In this document: positions 22,474-33,126 of the stretch, piece after piece
How positions within the stretch are numbered: the stretch's first letter is position 1
How the letters are laid out: every line of letters starts with the position of its first letter
Assembly: GCF_014656455.1 (NCBI RefSeq)
Contig: NZ_BNCL01000013.1
Coordinates: 1 to 64,000 of the forward strand
DNA: 64,000 bases
DNA from: Paracoccus aerius
GTDB lineage: Bacteria > Pseudomonadota > Alphaproteobacteria > Rhodobacterales > Rhodobacteraceae
Direction: 5' to 3'
Position numbers and translations under genes: made by a program
Notes under the pieces: model-generated
What the model saw: the letters and a program-made list of their open reading frames with translations, nothing else
The model's database searches: none
What the model was told of the DNA's origin: nothing

Positions 22474-24042
22474 ATGACGAACCTTCTTTCGATCATCACC
22501 TTCCTGCCGATCGTGGCAGCGGGGATCCTGGCCCTGTTCCTGCGGGGCGAGGACGAGGCCGCGCAGCGCAATGCCAAGTGGCTGGCGCTTATCGCCACCT
22601 CGGCTACCTTCCTCATCTCTTTGTTCGTGCTGGCGGGCTTCGACCCGGCCGACACCGGCTTCCAGTTCGTCGAGGACCACCCCTGGATCATGGGACTGCG
22701 CTACCGGATGGGCGTGGACGGCATCTCGGTCCTGTTCGTCATGCTGACGACCTTCCTGATGCCGCTGACGATCCTGTCCACCTGGGACGTGAAGACCCGC
22801 GTCAAAGAATACATGATCGCCTTCCTGGTGCTGGAAGGCCTGATGATCGGCGTCTTCACCGCGCTTGACCTGATCCTGTTCTACCTGTTCTTCGAGGCGG
22901 GCCTGATCCCGATGTTCCTGATCATCGGCATCTGGGGCGGCGCGAACCGCATCTATGCGACCTTCAAGTTCTTCCTTTACACCTTCCTCGGATCCGTCCT
23001 GATGCTGGTGGCGATGATCGCCATGGCGCGCACCGCCGGAACGACCGACATCGCGCAATTGCTGGCCTTCGACTTCCCGTCTGAAACCATGCGCGTCCTG
23101 GGCTTCACGGTGGTCGGCGGAATGCAGACGCTGCTGTTCCTGGCCTTCTTCGCCAGCTTCGCGGTCAAGATGCCGATGTGGCCGGTCCATACCTGGCTGC
23201 CCGACGCGCACGTCCAGGCGCCGACCGCAGGGTCGGTCGTGCTGGCGGCGGTGCTGCTGAAGATGGGCGGATACGGCTTCCTGCGCTTCAGCCTGCCGAT
23301 GTTCCCGGTGGCCAGCGACATGCTGCAGCCGCTGGTCTTCTGGATGTCGGCCATCGCCATCGTCTACACCTCGCTGGTGGCTCTGGTGCAATCCGACATG
23401 AAGAAGCTGATCGCCTATTCGTCGGTTGCCCACATGGGCTTCGTCACAATGGGGGTGTTTGCCGCGAACCAGCAGGGCCTGGACGGGGCGATCTTCCAGA
23501 TGGTGTCGCACGGCTTCATCTCGGGCGCGCTGTTCCTGCTGGTGGGCGTGATCTACGACCGGATGCACACGCGGGAAATCGACGCCTATGGCGGCCTGGT
23601 CAACCGGATGCCGGTCTATGCCCTGGTCTTCCTGTTCTTCACGATGGCGAATGTGGGCCTTCCCGGCACCTCGGGCTTCGTGGGCGAGTTCCTGACCCTG
23701 ATGGGAACCTTCAAGGCCAATACCTGGGTGGCCTTTGTCGCGGCGACCGGCGTGATCCTGTCGGCGGGCTATGCGCTGTGGCTTTACCGCCGCGTGACGC
23801 TGGGCGCCCTGGTCCGCGAAAGCCTGCGGACGATCACCGACATGACCCCGCGCGAGAAGTGGATCTTCGTCCCGCTGATCGTGATGACGCTGTTCCTGGG
23901 CGTTTATCCGCGCGCCGTCACAGACATCACCGGCCCCGCCGTCCAGGCGCTGCTGGTCAATTATCACGATGCCCTGCCGCATGACGGACGCGACGGGCTG
24001 GCCGTGACCGCCCAGGCGGAAGCGGCCGACGCCAGCCATTGA
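22474..24042 (+). CDS. nuoM: NADH-quinone oxidoreductase subunit M (proton pump)
   Basis: A 522-residue antiporter-like pump subunit with about 14 membrane segments. Key elements are the membrane Glu in [20 protein letters not shown] (cited as [10 protein letters not shown]), the Lys of [16 protein letters not shown] ([13 protein letters not shown]) and [18 protein letters not shown] ([11 protein letters not shown]). It begins one nucleotide after the nuoL stop. Complete and without oddities. Confidence 0.97.
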   Translation: MTNLLSIITFLPIVAAGILALFLRGEDEAAQRNAKWLALIATSATFLISLFVLAGFDPADTGFQFVEDHPWIMGLRYRMGVDGISVLFVMLTTFLMPLTILSTWDVKTRVKEYMIAFLVLEGLMIGVFTALDLILFYLFFEAGLIPMFLIIGIWGGANRIYATFKFFLYTFLGSVLMLVAMIAMARTAGTTDIAQLLAFDFPSETMRVLGFTVVGGMQTLLFLAFFASFAVKMPMWPVHTWLPDAHVQAPTAGSVVLAAVLLKMGGYGFLRFSLPMFPVASDMLQPLVFWMSAIAIVYTSLVALVQSDMKKLIAYSSVAHMGFVTMGVFAANQQGLDGAIFQMVSHGFISGALFLLVGVIYDRMHTREIDAYGGLVNRMPVYALVFLFFTMANVGLPGTSGFVGEFLTLMGTFKANTWVAFVAATGVILSAGYALWLYRRVTLGALVRESLRTITDMTPREKWIFVPLIVMTLFLGVYPRAVTDITGPAVQALLVNYHDALPHDGRDGLAVTAQAEAADASH

Positions 24043-24052
24043 GGAAAGCACG

Positions 24053-25558
24053 ATGACCGCGCTCGATCTTTCGACCATCCTGCCGGAACTTGTGCTGGCG
24101 ATCTATGCGCTTGGCGCGCTGATGGCAGGGGCCTACCTTGGCAAGGACGCCATTGCGCGTCCGGTCCTGTGGACGACCGTGGCGGCGCTGCTGGTGATCG
24201 GGCTTTACGTTGGCTTTGCCGACCGCCCGGCCCAGGTGGCCTTCCACGGGATGTTCACCGACGATGCCTTTGCCCGCTTCGCCAAGGTGACGATCCTCGT
24301 CTCCGCCGCCGCCGTCCTGGCGATGAGCGCGGATTACATGGAGCGGCACAACCTGCTGCGCTTCGAATACCCGATCCTTCTGACGCTGGCGTCCATCGGC
24401 ATGATGCTGATGGTGTCGGCCAGCGACCTGCTGTCGCTGTATATGGGGCTGGAACTGCAATCCCTGGCGCTCTACGTCGCCGCCGCCATGCGCCGCGACA
24501 GCGTGAAGTCGTCCGAAGCGGGGCTGAAGTATTTCGTCCTCGGCTCGCTGTCCTCGGGGATGCTGCTTTACGGTGCCTCGCTGGTCTACGGCTTCTCGGG
24601 GACGACCAGCTTTGCAGGGATCGTGCAGACCGTCGTGGGCGGGCAGCTTTCGGTGGGCCTGCTGTTCGGCCTGGTCTTCCTGCTGGTGGGCCTTGCCTTC
24701 AAGGTCTCGGCCGTGCCCTTCCACATGTGGACGCCCGACGTTTACGAAGGCGCGCCGACGCCGGTGACGGCCTTCTTCGCCACCGCGCCCAAGGTCGCCG
24801 CCATGGCGCTGATCGCGCGGCTGATGTTCGACGCCTTCGGCAACGTGCCGGGTGACTGGGGCCAGATCATCGCGGCGCTTGCGGTCCTGTCGATGTTCCT
24901 GGGATCCATCGCCGGCATCGGTCAGCGCAACATCAAGCGGCTGATGGCCTATTCGTCCATTGCACATATGGGCTTCGCCCTTGTGGGCCTTGCGGCGGGG
25001 ACGGCCTTCGGTGTGCAGTCGATGCTGCTCTACATGGCGATCTATGCGGTGATGAACGTGGGCTCCTTCGCCTTCATCCTGTCGATGGAACGCGACGGCC
25101 GCCCGATCACCGACCTGGAAAGCCTGAACCGCTTTGCCCAGGCAGAACCCATCAAGGGCTTTGCTGTCCTGTTCCTGATGTTCAGCCTGGCCGGCGTGCC
25201 GCCCTTCCTGGGCTTCTTCGCGAAATACGGCGTGCTGACGGCTGCCGTTCAGGCGGGCATGTCATGGCTGGCGATCCTGGGCGTCATCGCCTCGGTCATC
25301 GGTGCCTTCTACTATCTGCGCATCGTCTACTACATGTTCTTCGGGGCCGAGAACGAGGGCGTTCAAAGCCGGATGGGGGCGGTCCAGTATCTGGCCCTAG
25401 TCGTTCCGGCCGCCGTGCTGCTGATCGGCGCGGTTTCCATGTGGGGCATCGACTCCGCCGCGGCGACCGCTGCGGAATCGCTGGTCGGCACGACCCTTGT
25501 GCCTGCCGAGGCCGCGCTTCTGCCCGATATCTCGGCCGAGACCCCTGCCGTTGAGTAA
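24053..25558 (+). CDS. nuoN: NADH-quinone oxidoreductase subunit N (proton pump)
   Basis: A 501-residue antiporter-like pump subunit that contacts NuoK/J. The motifs are the membrane Glu in [18 protein letters not shown] (given as [12 protein letters not shown]), [21 protein letters not shown] ([13 protein letters not shown]) with the pumping Lys, and [26 protein letters not shown] precedes the start. Its last codons overlap the TTG start of birA, so the operon continues beyond complex I. Confidence 0.97.
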   Translation: MTALDLSTILPELVLAIYALGALMAGAYLGKDAIARPVLWTTVAALLVIGLYVGFADRPAQVAFHGMFTDDAFARFAKVTILVSAAAVLAMSADYMERHNLLRFEYPILLTLASIGMMLMVSASDLLSLYMGLELQSLALYVAAAMRRDSVKSSEAGLKYFVLGSLSSGMLLYGASLVYGFSGTTSFAGIVQTVVGGQLSVGLLFGLVFLLVGLAFKVSAVPFHMWTPDVYEGAPTPVTAFFATAPKVAAMALIARLMFDAFGNVPGDWGQIIAALAVLSMFLGSIAGIGQRNIKRLMAYSSIAHMGFALVGLAAGTAFGVQSMLLYMAIYAVMNVGSFAFILSMERDGRPITDLESLNRFAQAEPIKGFAVLFLMFSLAGVPPFLGFFAKYGVLTAAVQAGMSWLAILGVIASVIGAFYYLRIVYYMFFGAENEGVQSRMGAVQYLALVVPAAVLLIGAVSMWGIDSAAATAAESLVGTTLVPAEAALLPDISAETPAVE

Positions 25559-26327
25559 TGGGGCGCCGCTGACAGCCTGGCCCGAGGGCGTGGCGCGCCA
25601 CGTCCTGGATCAGGTTGACAGCACGAATGCCGAGGCAATGCGGATGGCGCCCGCGCTGTCCGGGCCGACCTGGATCATGGCGCGCCGCCAGACGGCGGGC
25701 CGCGGCCGAAGGGGCAGGGCCTGGACCGACCCCCCCGGCAATTTCGCGGCAACCCTGGTCCTGCGTCCCGAAGGCGGCCCGGCGGATGCCGCGCGTTTGT
25801 CCTTTGTCGCGGCGCTGGCCGTCCATGACGCGCTGCGCCAGCTTTGCGGGCCGCAGTTGAACGTGGCGCTGAAATGGCCGAACGACGTGCTGCTGAACGG
25901 CGGCAAGCTGTCCGGCATCCTGCTGGAAAGCATCGGATCCGGCGGCACCATCCAGGCCTTGGCCATCGGCATCGGCGTCAACCTGGCCGCCGCGCCGGAT
26001 GCGGGCTTGGTGGAACCTGGCGCGACCCGCCCGGTCAGCCTGCTGGGCGAGACCGGCCTGACGGTCAGCCCCGACGACTTCCTGTCTGCCCTTGCCCTGG
26101 CCTTCGACGACTGGCACCGGCAGATGCGGGCCTATGGCTTCGGCCCCATCCGCGAGGCATGGCTGGCCCGCGCCACCCGCCTGGGCGAGACGATCATCGC
26201 CCGCACCGGCACGACCGAGACGACCGGCCGCTTTGACGGGATCGACGAAACCGGCGCGCTGATCCTGTCCGGTCCGCGCGGCAGGCAGGCGATCCCGGCG
26301 GCCGACATCTATTTTGCGGGGGTATGA
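25551..26327 (+). CDS. birA: Biotin--[acetyl-CoA-carboxylase] ligase, monofunctional
   Basis: BirA activates biotin to biotinyl-AMP and attaches it to the carboxylase carrier protein. The 258-residue protein has the ligand loop GRGRRGRAW at about 49-57, [18 protein letters not shown] with the catalytic Lys (in KWPNDV), and a C-terminal SH3-like cap. It lacks the N-terminal helix-turn-helix of the E. coli repressor form, so it is an enzyme only. The start is a TTG at 25551 that overlaps the nuoN stop by 8 bases; an upstream TTG (25497) would lie deep inside nuoN. BirA beside nuoN is known from Paracoccus complex I clusters. Confidence 0.93.
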   Translation: MSNGAPLTAWPEGVARHVLDQVDSTNAEAMRMAPALSGPTWIMARRQTAGRGRRGRAWTDPPGNFAATLVLRPEGGPADAARLSFVAALAVHDALRQLCGPQLNVALKWPNDVLLNGGKLSGILLESIGSGGTIQALAIGIGVNLAAAPDAGLVEPGATRPVSLLGETGLTVSPDDFLSALALAFDDWHRQMRAYGFGPIREAWLARATRLGETIIARTGTTETTGRFDGIDETGALILSGPRGRQAIPAADIYFAGV

Positions 26328-26330
26328 CCC

Positions 26331-27110
26331 GTGCTCTTGTGCATCGACACCGGCAACACCAACACCGTGTTTTCCATCTGGAACGGCGAACGGTTCCTGG
26401 CCCATTGGCGCATCGCCACGGACCATCGGCGGACGGCCGACGAATACTTCGTCTGGCTGTCCACGCTGATCGATGGGCAGAAGTTCGCGCTCGACATCGA
26501 CGCCTGCATCATCAGCTCGACCGCGCCGCGCGTGGTCTTCAACCTGCGCGTCCTGTGCAACCGCTATTTCGACACCCGCCCGCTGGTGGTGGGAAAGCCC
26601 GATTGCCTGCTGCCCGTCGCCCCTCGCGTGGACGAAGGCACCGTCGTCGGGCCGGACCGGCTGGTGAACACGGTTGCGGCTTTCGACCGGCACGGGCCGG
26701 ATCTGATCGTCGTGGATTTCGGCACCGCGACGACCTTTGACGTGGTGGACATGGACGGCGCCTATATCGGCGGCGCGATCGCGCCCGGCGTGAACCTGTC
26801 GCTGGAAGCACTCCACATGGGCGCGGCCAGTCTGCCGCATGTGGACGTGACCATGCCGGCCAAGGTGATCGGCACCAACACCGTCGCCTGCATCCAGTCG
26901 GGGATCTTCTGGGGCTATATCGGCCTTGTAGACGGCGTGGTCCGCCAGATCCGCGCGGAAAGGGGCCGCCCGATGAAGGTGATTGCAACCGGAGGGCTTG
27001 CGCCGCTGTTCGATCAGGGGTTTGACCTGTTCGAGGCAATCGAAGACGATCTGACGATGCACGGGCTGCGGCTCATTCACGATTACAACAAGGAGATGGG
27101 CAATGGCTGA
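26331..27110 (+). CDS. coaX: Type III pantothenate kinase
   Basis: CoaX makes 4'-phosphopantothenate, the first step to coenzyme A, and is feedback-insensitive in this family. The 259-residue protein has the ATP-site motif DTGNTNT (6-12), the pantothenate-site segment GPDRLVN, and VVDFGTATTFDVVD (phosphate 2 motif), then GGAIAPGVNLS. The start codon is GTG at 26331, three bases after birA. The end overlaps the next gene by eight bases, so birA, coaX and rnj are co-translated. Confidence 0.95.
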   Translation: MLLCIDTGNTNTVFSIWNGERFLAHWRIATDHRRTADEYFVWLSTLIDGQKFALDIDACIISSTAPRVVFNLRVLCNRYFDTRPLVVGKPDCLLPVAPRVDEGTVVGPDRLVNTVAAFDRHGPDLIVVDFGTATTFDVVDMDGAYIGGAIAPGVNLSLEALHMGAASLPHVDVTMPAKVIGTNTVACIQSGIFWGYIGLVDGVVRQIRAERGRPMKVIATGGLAPLFDQGFDLFEAIEDDLTMHGLRLIHDYNKEMGNG

Positions 27111-28779
27111 GCGCCTGATTTATCTGCCGCTGGGCGGCGCGGGCGAAATCGGCATGAACGCCTATGTCTATGGCTATGGCCAGCCCGGACGCGAACGCCT
27201 GATCCTGGTCGACCTGGGCGTCAGCTTCGGCGACATGGACAGCAGCCCCGGCATTGACCTGATCATGCCGGACCTGACCTGGCTGCAAAAGAACCGCGAC
27301 CGGCTGGACGCGATCTTCATCACCCACGGGCACGAGGATCACCTGGGCGCCCTGGGTCATCTCTACGGGCGGCTGGATGTACCGATCTATGCCCGCCAGT
27401 TCACCGGCGCCCTGGTCCGGCTGAAGCTGGAGGATGCGGGCCATTCGCCCTCGGTCGTCAACATCACCGGGCCGCGCCCCGAGGTGACGCAGGTCGGCCC
27501 CTTCACCGTACAGTTCGTGCCGGTCAGCCACTCGATTCCCGAAAGCTCGGCCCTGATCATCGACACGCCTGCGGGCCGCGTCGTCCACACGGGCGACTTC
27601 AAGCTGGACGGAACCCCGGTCGTGGGCGATCCCTTCGACCCGATCGCCTGGCACGACATTGCCGCCGAAGGGCGGGGCATCAAGGTCCTGGCCTGCGACA
27701 GCACCAACATCTTCTCGACCCATCCCGGCCGGTCCGAGGCGATGCTGGCCAATCCGATCCTTGAATGGGTCGTGGCGCAGAAGAACATGGTTGTCGCCAC
27801 CACCTTCGCCAGCAACATCGCGCGGCTGAAGACCCTTTCTGATGCCGCCATTGCCGCGAACCGCAAGGTCTGCCTGCTGGGCCGGGCCATGCGCAAGATG
27901 GTCGCCGTGGGCCTGGAAACCGGCGTCCTCACCGATTTCCCCGACACCATCGGCCCCGAGGAAGCCGCAAGCCTGCCGCGCAACCAGGTCATGCTGCTGG
28001 CGACCGGCAGCCAGGGCGAACGACGCGCCGCCAGTGCGCAGCTGTCGCGCGGCCGCTATCTGGGGCTGATGCTGAAGGAAGGCGACAGTTTCCTGTTCAG
28101 TTCCAAGACCATCCCCGGCAACGAGAAGTCCGTGGGCCGCATCATGAACTCGCTGAGCGAGTTGGGGGTCGAGGTCTTTGACGCCGATGACGGCCTCTAC
28201 CACGTCTCGGGCCACGCGAACCGCCCCGACATCGAGGCGCTGCACGAACTGCTGAAGCCGCAGATCGTGATCCCGATGCATGGCGAGCACCTGCATCTGC
28301 GGGAACATGTGATGATGGCCCGCGCCAAGGGCATCGCGGCCGAAATCGTCACCAACGGCACGATGCTGGACCTGACGGGCGATACCCCCCGCGTTGTGGA
28401 CCAGGTGGAAACCGGCCGGCTGTACCTGGACGGCACCGTGCTGATCGGCGCGATGGACGGCGTGGTCCGCGACCGCATCCGCATGGCGCTGAACGGGCAC
28501 GCGCTTGTCAGCGTGATCGTGGACGAGGATGACAACGTCCTGCCCGACGCCTGGGTGGAACTGATGGGCCTTCCCGGCCGCACCCGGGGCGGCGAGGATC
28601 TGGGCGCCCATATAGAAGGCGAGTTGTCCGAGTTCCTGGAGGGCGCCGATGCCCGCGTGGTGCGCGACGACGCCAAGATGGACGAGGCGATCCGCAAGAT
28701 CACCCGCCAGGTCGCAATGGAGGAGATCGGCAAGAAGCCCGAGGTCACGGTCATCATCAGCCGGCTGATGGGCGAATAG
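27103..28779 (+). CDS. rnj: Ribonuclease J
   Basis: RNase J is a metallo-beta-lactamase/beta-CASP nuclease with 5'-3' exo- and endonuclease activity on mRNA and rRNA precursors. The 558-residue protein has the zinc motif HGHEDH at 75-80 and the beta-CASP domain (about 200-380). Later zinc/CASP motifs include HTGDFKLDGTPV and PMHGEHLHLREH. AAGGAG sits before ATG 27103, inside the coaX end. It closes the run of essential housekeeping genes that trail the nuo operon. Confidence 0.95.
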   Translation: MAERLIYLPLGGAGEIGMNAYVYGYGQPGRERLILVDLGVSFGDMDSSPGIDLIMPDLTWLQKNRDRLDAIFITHGHEDHLGALGHLYGRLDVPIYARQFTGALVRLKLEDAGHSPSVVNITGPRPEVTQVGPFTVQFVPVSHSIPESSALIIDTPAGRVVHTGDFKLDGTPVVGDPFDPIAWHDIAAEGRGIKVLACDSTNIFSTHPGRSEAMLANPILEWVVAQKNMVVATTFASNIARLKTLSDAAIAANRKVCLLGRAMRKMVAVGLETGVLTDFPDTIGPEEAASLPRNQVMLLATGSQGERRAASAQLSRGRYLGLMLKEGDSFLFSSKTIPGNEKSVGRIMNSLSELGVEVFDADDGLYHVSGHANRPDIEALHELLKPQIVIPMHGEHLHLREHVMMARAKGIAAEIVTNGTMLDLTGDTPRVVDQVETGRLYLDGTVLIGAMDGVVRDRIRMALNGHALVSVIVDEDDNVLPDAWVELMGLPGRTRGGEDLGAHIEGELSEFLEGADARVVRDDAKMDEAIRKITRQVAMEEIGKKPEVTVIISRLMGE

Positions 28780-28831
28780 GGCAGCGGGCAGGGGGCTTGA
28801 CCCGCCGCGACTTGCGGTGCAATCCCCCGGC

Positions 28832-29548
28832 ATGTCCGACACACCGAAATCCGCCTTCGACCCGAACCCGCCGCGCCGCAACTTCTATGGCCGGCGGCAC
28901 GGGAAGACCCTGCGCCAAAGCCAGAAGGGCTATCTGTCCGAAGATCTGGGCGAGTTGCGCCCGCGCGGCATCACCGTGGGCGACAATCCCGACCGCACGC
29001 CGATCGACCCGGCCGCCATCTTCGGGGACGACCGCCCGATCTGGCTGGAGGTCGGCTTCGGCGGGGGCGAGCACATGGTCCACATGGCCGCTCGATACCC
29101 CGATATCGGCATCATCGGCTGCGAGCCCTTCATCAACGGCGTCGCCATGCTGCTGGGCAAGATCCGGGGCGCGGGCGTGACCAATGTCAGCGTGCATCCC
29201 GGCGATGCGCGCGACCTGATGGACGTGCTGCCGGATGCCTCGATCAGCAGGGCCTTCCTGAACTATCCCGATCCCTGGCCCAAGGCGCGCCATCACCGCC
29301 GCCGCTTCGTCACGCCCGAACACCTTATCCCCTTGGCCCGCGTCATGAAGCCCGGGGCCGAGTTCCGGGTTGCCACCGACATCCCCGACTACATGCGCCA
29401 GACGCTCGAGGAGGTGCCGCAGGCGGGCTTCGACCTGGTGGGCGACAGCCCGGTCGCCTGGGACGACTGGCTTAGCACCCGCTATGAACAGAAGGCCCTG
29501 CGCGAGGGCCGCGTGCCGCACTACGCCACCTTCCGCCGCAAGGGCTGA
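28832..29548 (+). CDS. trmB: tRNA (guanine-N7-)-methyltransferase
   Basis: TrmB methylates G46 in the tRNA variable loop with SAM. The 238-residue protein has the SAM motif EVGFGGGEHMVHMAARYPD (given as VGFGGGEHMVHMA), the acidic IGCEPF, and the catalytic-site motif NYPDPWPKARHHRRR with the conserved Asp and HRRR loop. ATG 28832 is chosen over GTG 28817 because the N terminus then starts MSDTPKS. No strong ribosome site is seen. A strong hairpin follows. Confidence 0.95.
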   Translation: MSDTPKSAFDPNPPRRNFYGRRHGKTLRQSQKGYLSEDLGELRPRGITVGDNPDRTPIDPAAIFGDDRPIWLEVGFGGGEHMVHMAARYPDIGIIGCEPFINGVAMLLGKIRGAGVTNVSVHPGDARDLMDVLPDASISRAFLNYPDPWPKARHHRRRFVTPEHLIPLARVMKPGAEFRVATDIPDYMRQTLEEVPQAGFDLVGDSPVAWDDWLSTRYEQKALREGRVPHYATFRRKG

Positions 29549-29554
29549 GGGCGA

Positions 29555-29587
29555 GGGTGACAGGGCCAAAAAAGCCCCTTGTCACCA
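29555..29587 (+). terminator. Hairpin after trmB
   Basis: GGTGACA pairs with TGTCACC, extended by GGG/CCC, around an A-rich loop. It lies a few nucleotides after the trmB stop and before tRNA-Ser. There is no T run behind it, so it may act as a weak or Rho-assisted terminator. Confidence 0.45.
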
Positions 29588-29614
29588 CCCCGGCCCATCC
29601 CTATACCGGCCAGC

Positions 29615-29704
29615 GGAGTGGTGGCCGAGTGGTCGAAGGCACACCCCTGCTAAGGGTGCAGGCGGGAAACCGTCTCGAGGGTTCGAATCCCTTCCACTCC
29701 GCCA
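29615..29704 (+). tRNA. tRNA-Ser(GCT)
   Basis: A 90-nt class II tRNA with encoded CCA. The acceptor stem GGAGTGG pairs with CCACTCC, the anticodon loop CTGCTAA gives anticodon GCT, and there is a long variable arm. It reads serine AGC/AGU codons. Confidence 0.96.
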
Positions 29705-29852
29705 CTTGCACATCGCAAACCCGAAAATAGAGCTCTTGCGGGGGCCTTTTTTGCTCATGCATCACCGCGCTGACGGATTGTCCCGCTTCCCATGCCGAAA
29801 CCGATGATCCCGGCCGGGTGCCGATCTGGAAATCCGCGAAGCCCAGCCTGGC

Positions 29853-30770
29853 CTATCTGCCTGCGTCCACGTCCCATGGCCTAAGACAAACGCTGATCGT
29901 TTCGGCGAAATCGGTATAAGTCTCGGCACGCTGGGACGATTTCCGCCAGGCCATGCAGATGCTGCGGGTCGGGGCCGGTGGATTTAGCGGGATGGCGACC
30001 ACCAGTTCCTCGCGCATGACCTCGGACCGGACATAAAGCGCGGGCAGCAGGGCGATGCCCATTCCTGCAGCGACCATCTGGCGCAGGGTGTCCAGCGTGG
30101 TGCCGACATAGTCGCTGGCCTGGATCGCGCCCACGTCGCGGCAAAGGCGGGCCACGTCGTCGGTCGCCCCTTCGCGCCGTTCCATCGTCAGGATCGTCTC
30201 GCCGGCCAGATCGGCGGCTTGCACGTGCTTGTGGCCGGCCAGGCGGTGATCCTGCGGCACCACCAGGTGCAGCGGCTCGGTCACCAGGACATGGAAGGCG
30301 AAATCCTCGCGCACGGGGATCTCGGGCAGCAGGATCACGTCGTATTGGCCGTCGGCAAGGTTCCCCTGCAGTTCCTCGGACCGTTCCTCGCGGACATGGA
30401 TACGGGTTTGCTGGTAGGACTGGCGAAGCGTCGGCATGGCGATGGACAGGACATAGGCGCCGACGGTGTGGACGACGCCCATGCGCAGCAGGCTTTGCAT
30501 GGCATGGGGATCCTCGCGCCGGGCGATGTCGCGGATGTCGTCGATCTCGGCCACGATGATGCGCGCCCGCCTTGCGATCTCGGCGCCGACGGGGGTCAGA
30601 AGCACGCGGGTCCGGCTGCGTTCGACCAGCTTCGTGCCCAGCCTGGCTTCCAGTTCCTTGACCTGGATGCTGAGCGTGGGCTGCGTCACATGGCATTGTT
30701 CGGCAGCACGGCTGAAGTTCAGCGTATCTGCGATTGCAAGAAGGTATCGAAGCTGCTGGAGCGTCGGCAT
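29853..30770 (-). CDS. LysR-family regulator, OxyR-like but missing the peroxidatic Cys
   Basis: A 305-residue LysR regulator: winged helix at about 1-60 (FSRAAEQCHVTQPTLSIQVK) and a substrate-binding-type domain (about 90-295). The C-terminal domain resembles OxyR, including GTTLDTLRQMVAAGMGIALL and LPALYV. Aligning by that block, one Cys (residue 210 of this frame) falls where OxyR has C208, while the peroxide-reacting C199 position is not Cys. So it may sense something else or work differently. AGGA is correctly spaced for the ATG at 30770. It is divergent from the mrp operon, with an OxyR-type site between. Confidence 0.88.
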   Translation of the reverse strand: MPTLQQLRYLLAIADTLNFSRAAEQCHVTQPTLSIQVKELEARLGTKLVERSRTRVLLTPVGAEIARRARIIVAEIDDIRDIARREDPHAMQSLLRMGVVHTVGAYVLSIAMPTLRQSYQQTRIHVREERSEELQGNLADGQYDVILLPEIPVREDFAFHVLVTEPLHLVVPQDHRLAGHKHVQAADLAGETILTMERREGATDDVARLCRDVGAIQASDYVGTTLDTLRQMVAAGMGIALLPALYVRSEVMREELVVAIPLNPPAPTRSICMAWRKSSQRAETYTDFAETISVCLRPWDVDAGR

Positions 30771-30781
30771 CGGCATTCCTT

Positions 30782-30796
30782 ATAGAGAATGGCTAT
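30782..30796. promoter_or_regulatory. ATAG-N7-CTAT element between the LysR gene and mrpA
   Basis: ATAG at 30782-30785, seven bases, then CTAT at 30793-30796. This is the dyad of OxyR binding sites (ATAG-N7-CTAT). The adjoining second half-site is poor. It lies just upstream of the LysR start, where an autoregulatory site is expected, in the 112-nt divergent region that also holds the mrpA promoter. Confidence 0.5.
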
Positions 30797-30882
30797 CGAA
30801 CATCGTCTGATTATCAATTTCCATACCTTGCCGATACCGTGATTAAAATCTGGCGAACAAGAGATAGCTTTAAGGAATTGCC

Positions 30883-33126
30883 ATGCTCGACGGCGCGTCT
30901 GACGGCGCGGGCCGGATGCTGGGTTATGCAGCGTCAATTCTTGCCGCCCTGATCCTTGTCGGCATGGCGCTGATGGCGCCTGCGGTCGTCGATGACCGTC
31001 CTGTCCTGTTCGCCCTGGACTGGGCGCCCTCGCTGGGGATCTCGCTGGCCTTCATGGTGGACGGGCTGTCGCTGATCTTCGGGCTTCTGATCAGCGGGAT
31101 CGGGTCGTTGATCTTTCTTTATGCCACCGGCTACATGGGTGATCACCCCCAGTTCGGGCGGTTCGTCCTGTTTCTGTTCGCCTTCATGGTGTCGATGCTG
31201 GGGCTGGTGCTGGCCCGCGATTTGATCACGCTGTTCCTGTTCTGGGAACTGACCAGCATCACGTCATATCTGCTGATCGGCTTTGATCACGACAATCCCC
31301 GCGCCCGCCGCAACGCCTTGCAGGCGATGCTGGTCACGGCGGGCGGGGGATTGGCGCTGCTGGCGGGCTTCATCCTGATCGGCACTGCGGCGGGCGGATA
31401 CGACCTGGCGCAGATCCTGACGGGTCCGGGGCTTCAGGACAGCAGCCTGTACGGGCCGATCCTGGTGCTGGTGCTGCTAGGCGCATTCACCAAGTCGGCC
31501 CAGTTCCCGTTCCATTTCTGGCTTCCGAACGCGATGGCGGCGCCGACCCCGGTATCGGCCTACCTTCATTCGGCCACGATGGTGAAGGCCGGGGTCTATC
31601 TGCTGGCCCGCCTGCATCCCGCCCTGGGCGGCACCCTGGCCTGGAGCGTGGCGCTGACAACCGCAGGGGCCATCACGGCGGTGCTGGCCTCGGTCCTGGC
31701 GATGCGGCAAAGCGACCTGAAGCAGGCGCTTGCCTATACCACGCTGATGGCCCTGGGCACGATCACGATGCTGCTGGCCGGGGCCCATCCCTATGCCCTG
31801 ACGGCGGCGGTGACCTTTCTGATCGTCCATTCGCTCTACAAGGCCAGCCTGTTCATGGTCGTGGGCGCCGTCGACCACGGCACCGGCACGCGCGAGGTGG
31901 CACAACTGGGCGGGCTGGGGCGGGCCATGCCGCTGACGGCGCTGGCGGCGGTTCTTGCCTGCGCCTCGATGGCGGGCCTGCCGCCCATGATCGGCTGGAT
32001 CGGGAAGGAGCTGATCTACGCGGGTGCGGAGACCATGACGGGCGCGCCCCTTGTCGCCGCCGCCGCCGTTGCGGCCAATGCCCTGATGTTCGCCGTGGCA
32101 GGGATCATCGCGCTGCGCCCGTTCTTCGGCGCGCCCATCACTACGCCCCATCACCCGCACGAGGCGCCGTGGCAGATGCTGGCGGGGCCGGTCATCCTGG
32201 CCCTTGGCGGGCTGGTCGTCGGGGTGCTGGCGCAGCCCTTGCTGGGGTCGGTCATCGGCAGCGCCCTGACGGGAAGCCTTTTGCAGGACCGCGCCGCCGG
32301 GCTGCACCTGTGGGCCGGGTTCAACCGGGCCTTTGTCCTCAGCCTGCTGACCTTCACGCTGGGGATCATGCTGTATCTGATGCGCGCGCGCTTTGCCGCC
32401 TTGGTGGATCCGGTCCTGCGGCGCCTTCCATCGCTTGACGACGGATGGGACAGGGTGCTTGACGGGTTGCGCGTCCTGGCCGCCTGGCAGACCCGGATGC
32501 TGCAGACAGGCAGGCTGACGGCCTATCTGATGGCGGTCTTTGCCGTGGTTGCCCTGGCGCTTGGGCTGACCATCATCCGCGGCCGGCCCGAGATCGCGGT
32601 GGAACTGCCGCGCTCGGCCTTCCTGTGGCTGACGGCGATCTTTACCGCGGCGGGCGCGGTGCTGGCGCTGAACACCCATTCCCGGATTGCGGCGATCGCA
32701 GGGATCGGAACCGTCGGCATCGGCGTCGCCGTGATCTTCATCTATGCGGGCGCCCCCGATGTCGCCACGACGCAGCTGATGGTCGAGACGCTGTCGGCCG
32801 TCATGTTCGCCATCGCCGCCCTGCGCCTGCCGGGCATCACCGAGCGTCGAAGCCCCCGTCGCCAGATGGCCCATGGGGTGGTGGCCGTGACCACGGGACT
32901 TTGCGTCACCGTGATCATCCTGTCGGTCACGGCATCGCCCCTTGACCGCAGCATCACCAGTTACTTCGAGGAGAACTCTTATGCCTTGGCACATGGGCTC
33001 AACATCGTGAACGTCGTTCTTGTCGATTTCCGCGCCTTCGACACCTTCGGCGAACTGATCGTGGTGCTGCTGGCATCCTTTGGCGCCTATGCCGTCCTGA
33101 AGCGCAAGCGGAAGGCAGGGCCATGA
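30883..33126 (+). CDS. mrpA: Na+/H+ antiporter subunit A (Mrp/Mnh)
   Basis: MrpA is the largest subunit of the multi-protein Na+/H+ antiporter and is homologous to NuoL. The 747-residue protein has about 20 membrane segments and the core motifs [17 protein letters not shown] (membrane Glu), [20 protein letters not shown] (given as [14 protein letters not shown]), [16 protein letters not shown] and [13 protein letters not shown]. The DUF4040-like NuoJ-type part is in the last third. It is slightly shorter than Bacillus MrpA (about 800). First gene of a seven-gene operon; ATG follows AAGGAATTGCC. Confidence 0.94.
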   Translation: MLDGASDGAGRMLGYAASILAALILVGMALMAPAVVDDRPVLFALDWAPSLGISLAFMVDGLSLIFGLLISGIGSLIFLYATGYMGDHPQFGRFVLFLFAFMVSMLGLVLARDLITLFLFWELTSITSYLLIGFDHDNPRARRNALQAMLVTAGGGLALLAGFILIGTAAGGYDLAQILTGPGLQDSSLYGPILVLVLLGAFTKSAQFPFHFWLPNAMAAPTPVSAYLHSATMVKAGVYLLARLHPALGGTLAWSVALTTAGAITAVLASVLAMRQSDLKQALAYTTLMALGTITMLLAGAHPYALTAAVTFLIVHSLYKASLFMVVGAVDHGTGTREVAQLGGLGRAMPLTALAAVLACASMAGLPPMIGWIGKELIYAGAETMTGAPLVAAAAVAANALMFAVAGIIALRPFFGAPITTPHHPHEAPWQMLAGPVILALGGLVVGVLAQPLLGSVIGSALTGSLLQDRAAGLHLWAGFNRAFVLSLLTFTLGIMLYLMRARFAALVDPVLRRLPSLDDGWDRVLDGLRVLAAWQTRMLQTGRLTAYLMAVFAVVALALGLTIIRGRPEIAVELPRSAFLWLTAIFTAAGAVLALNTHSRIAAIAGIGTVGIGVAVIFIYAGAPDVATTQLMVETLSAVMFAIAALRLPGITERRSPRRQMAHGVVAVTTGLCVTVIILSVTASPLDRSITSYFEENSYALAHGLNIVNVVLVDFRAFDTFGELIVVLLASFGAYAVLKRKRKAGP

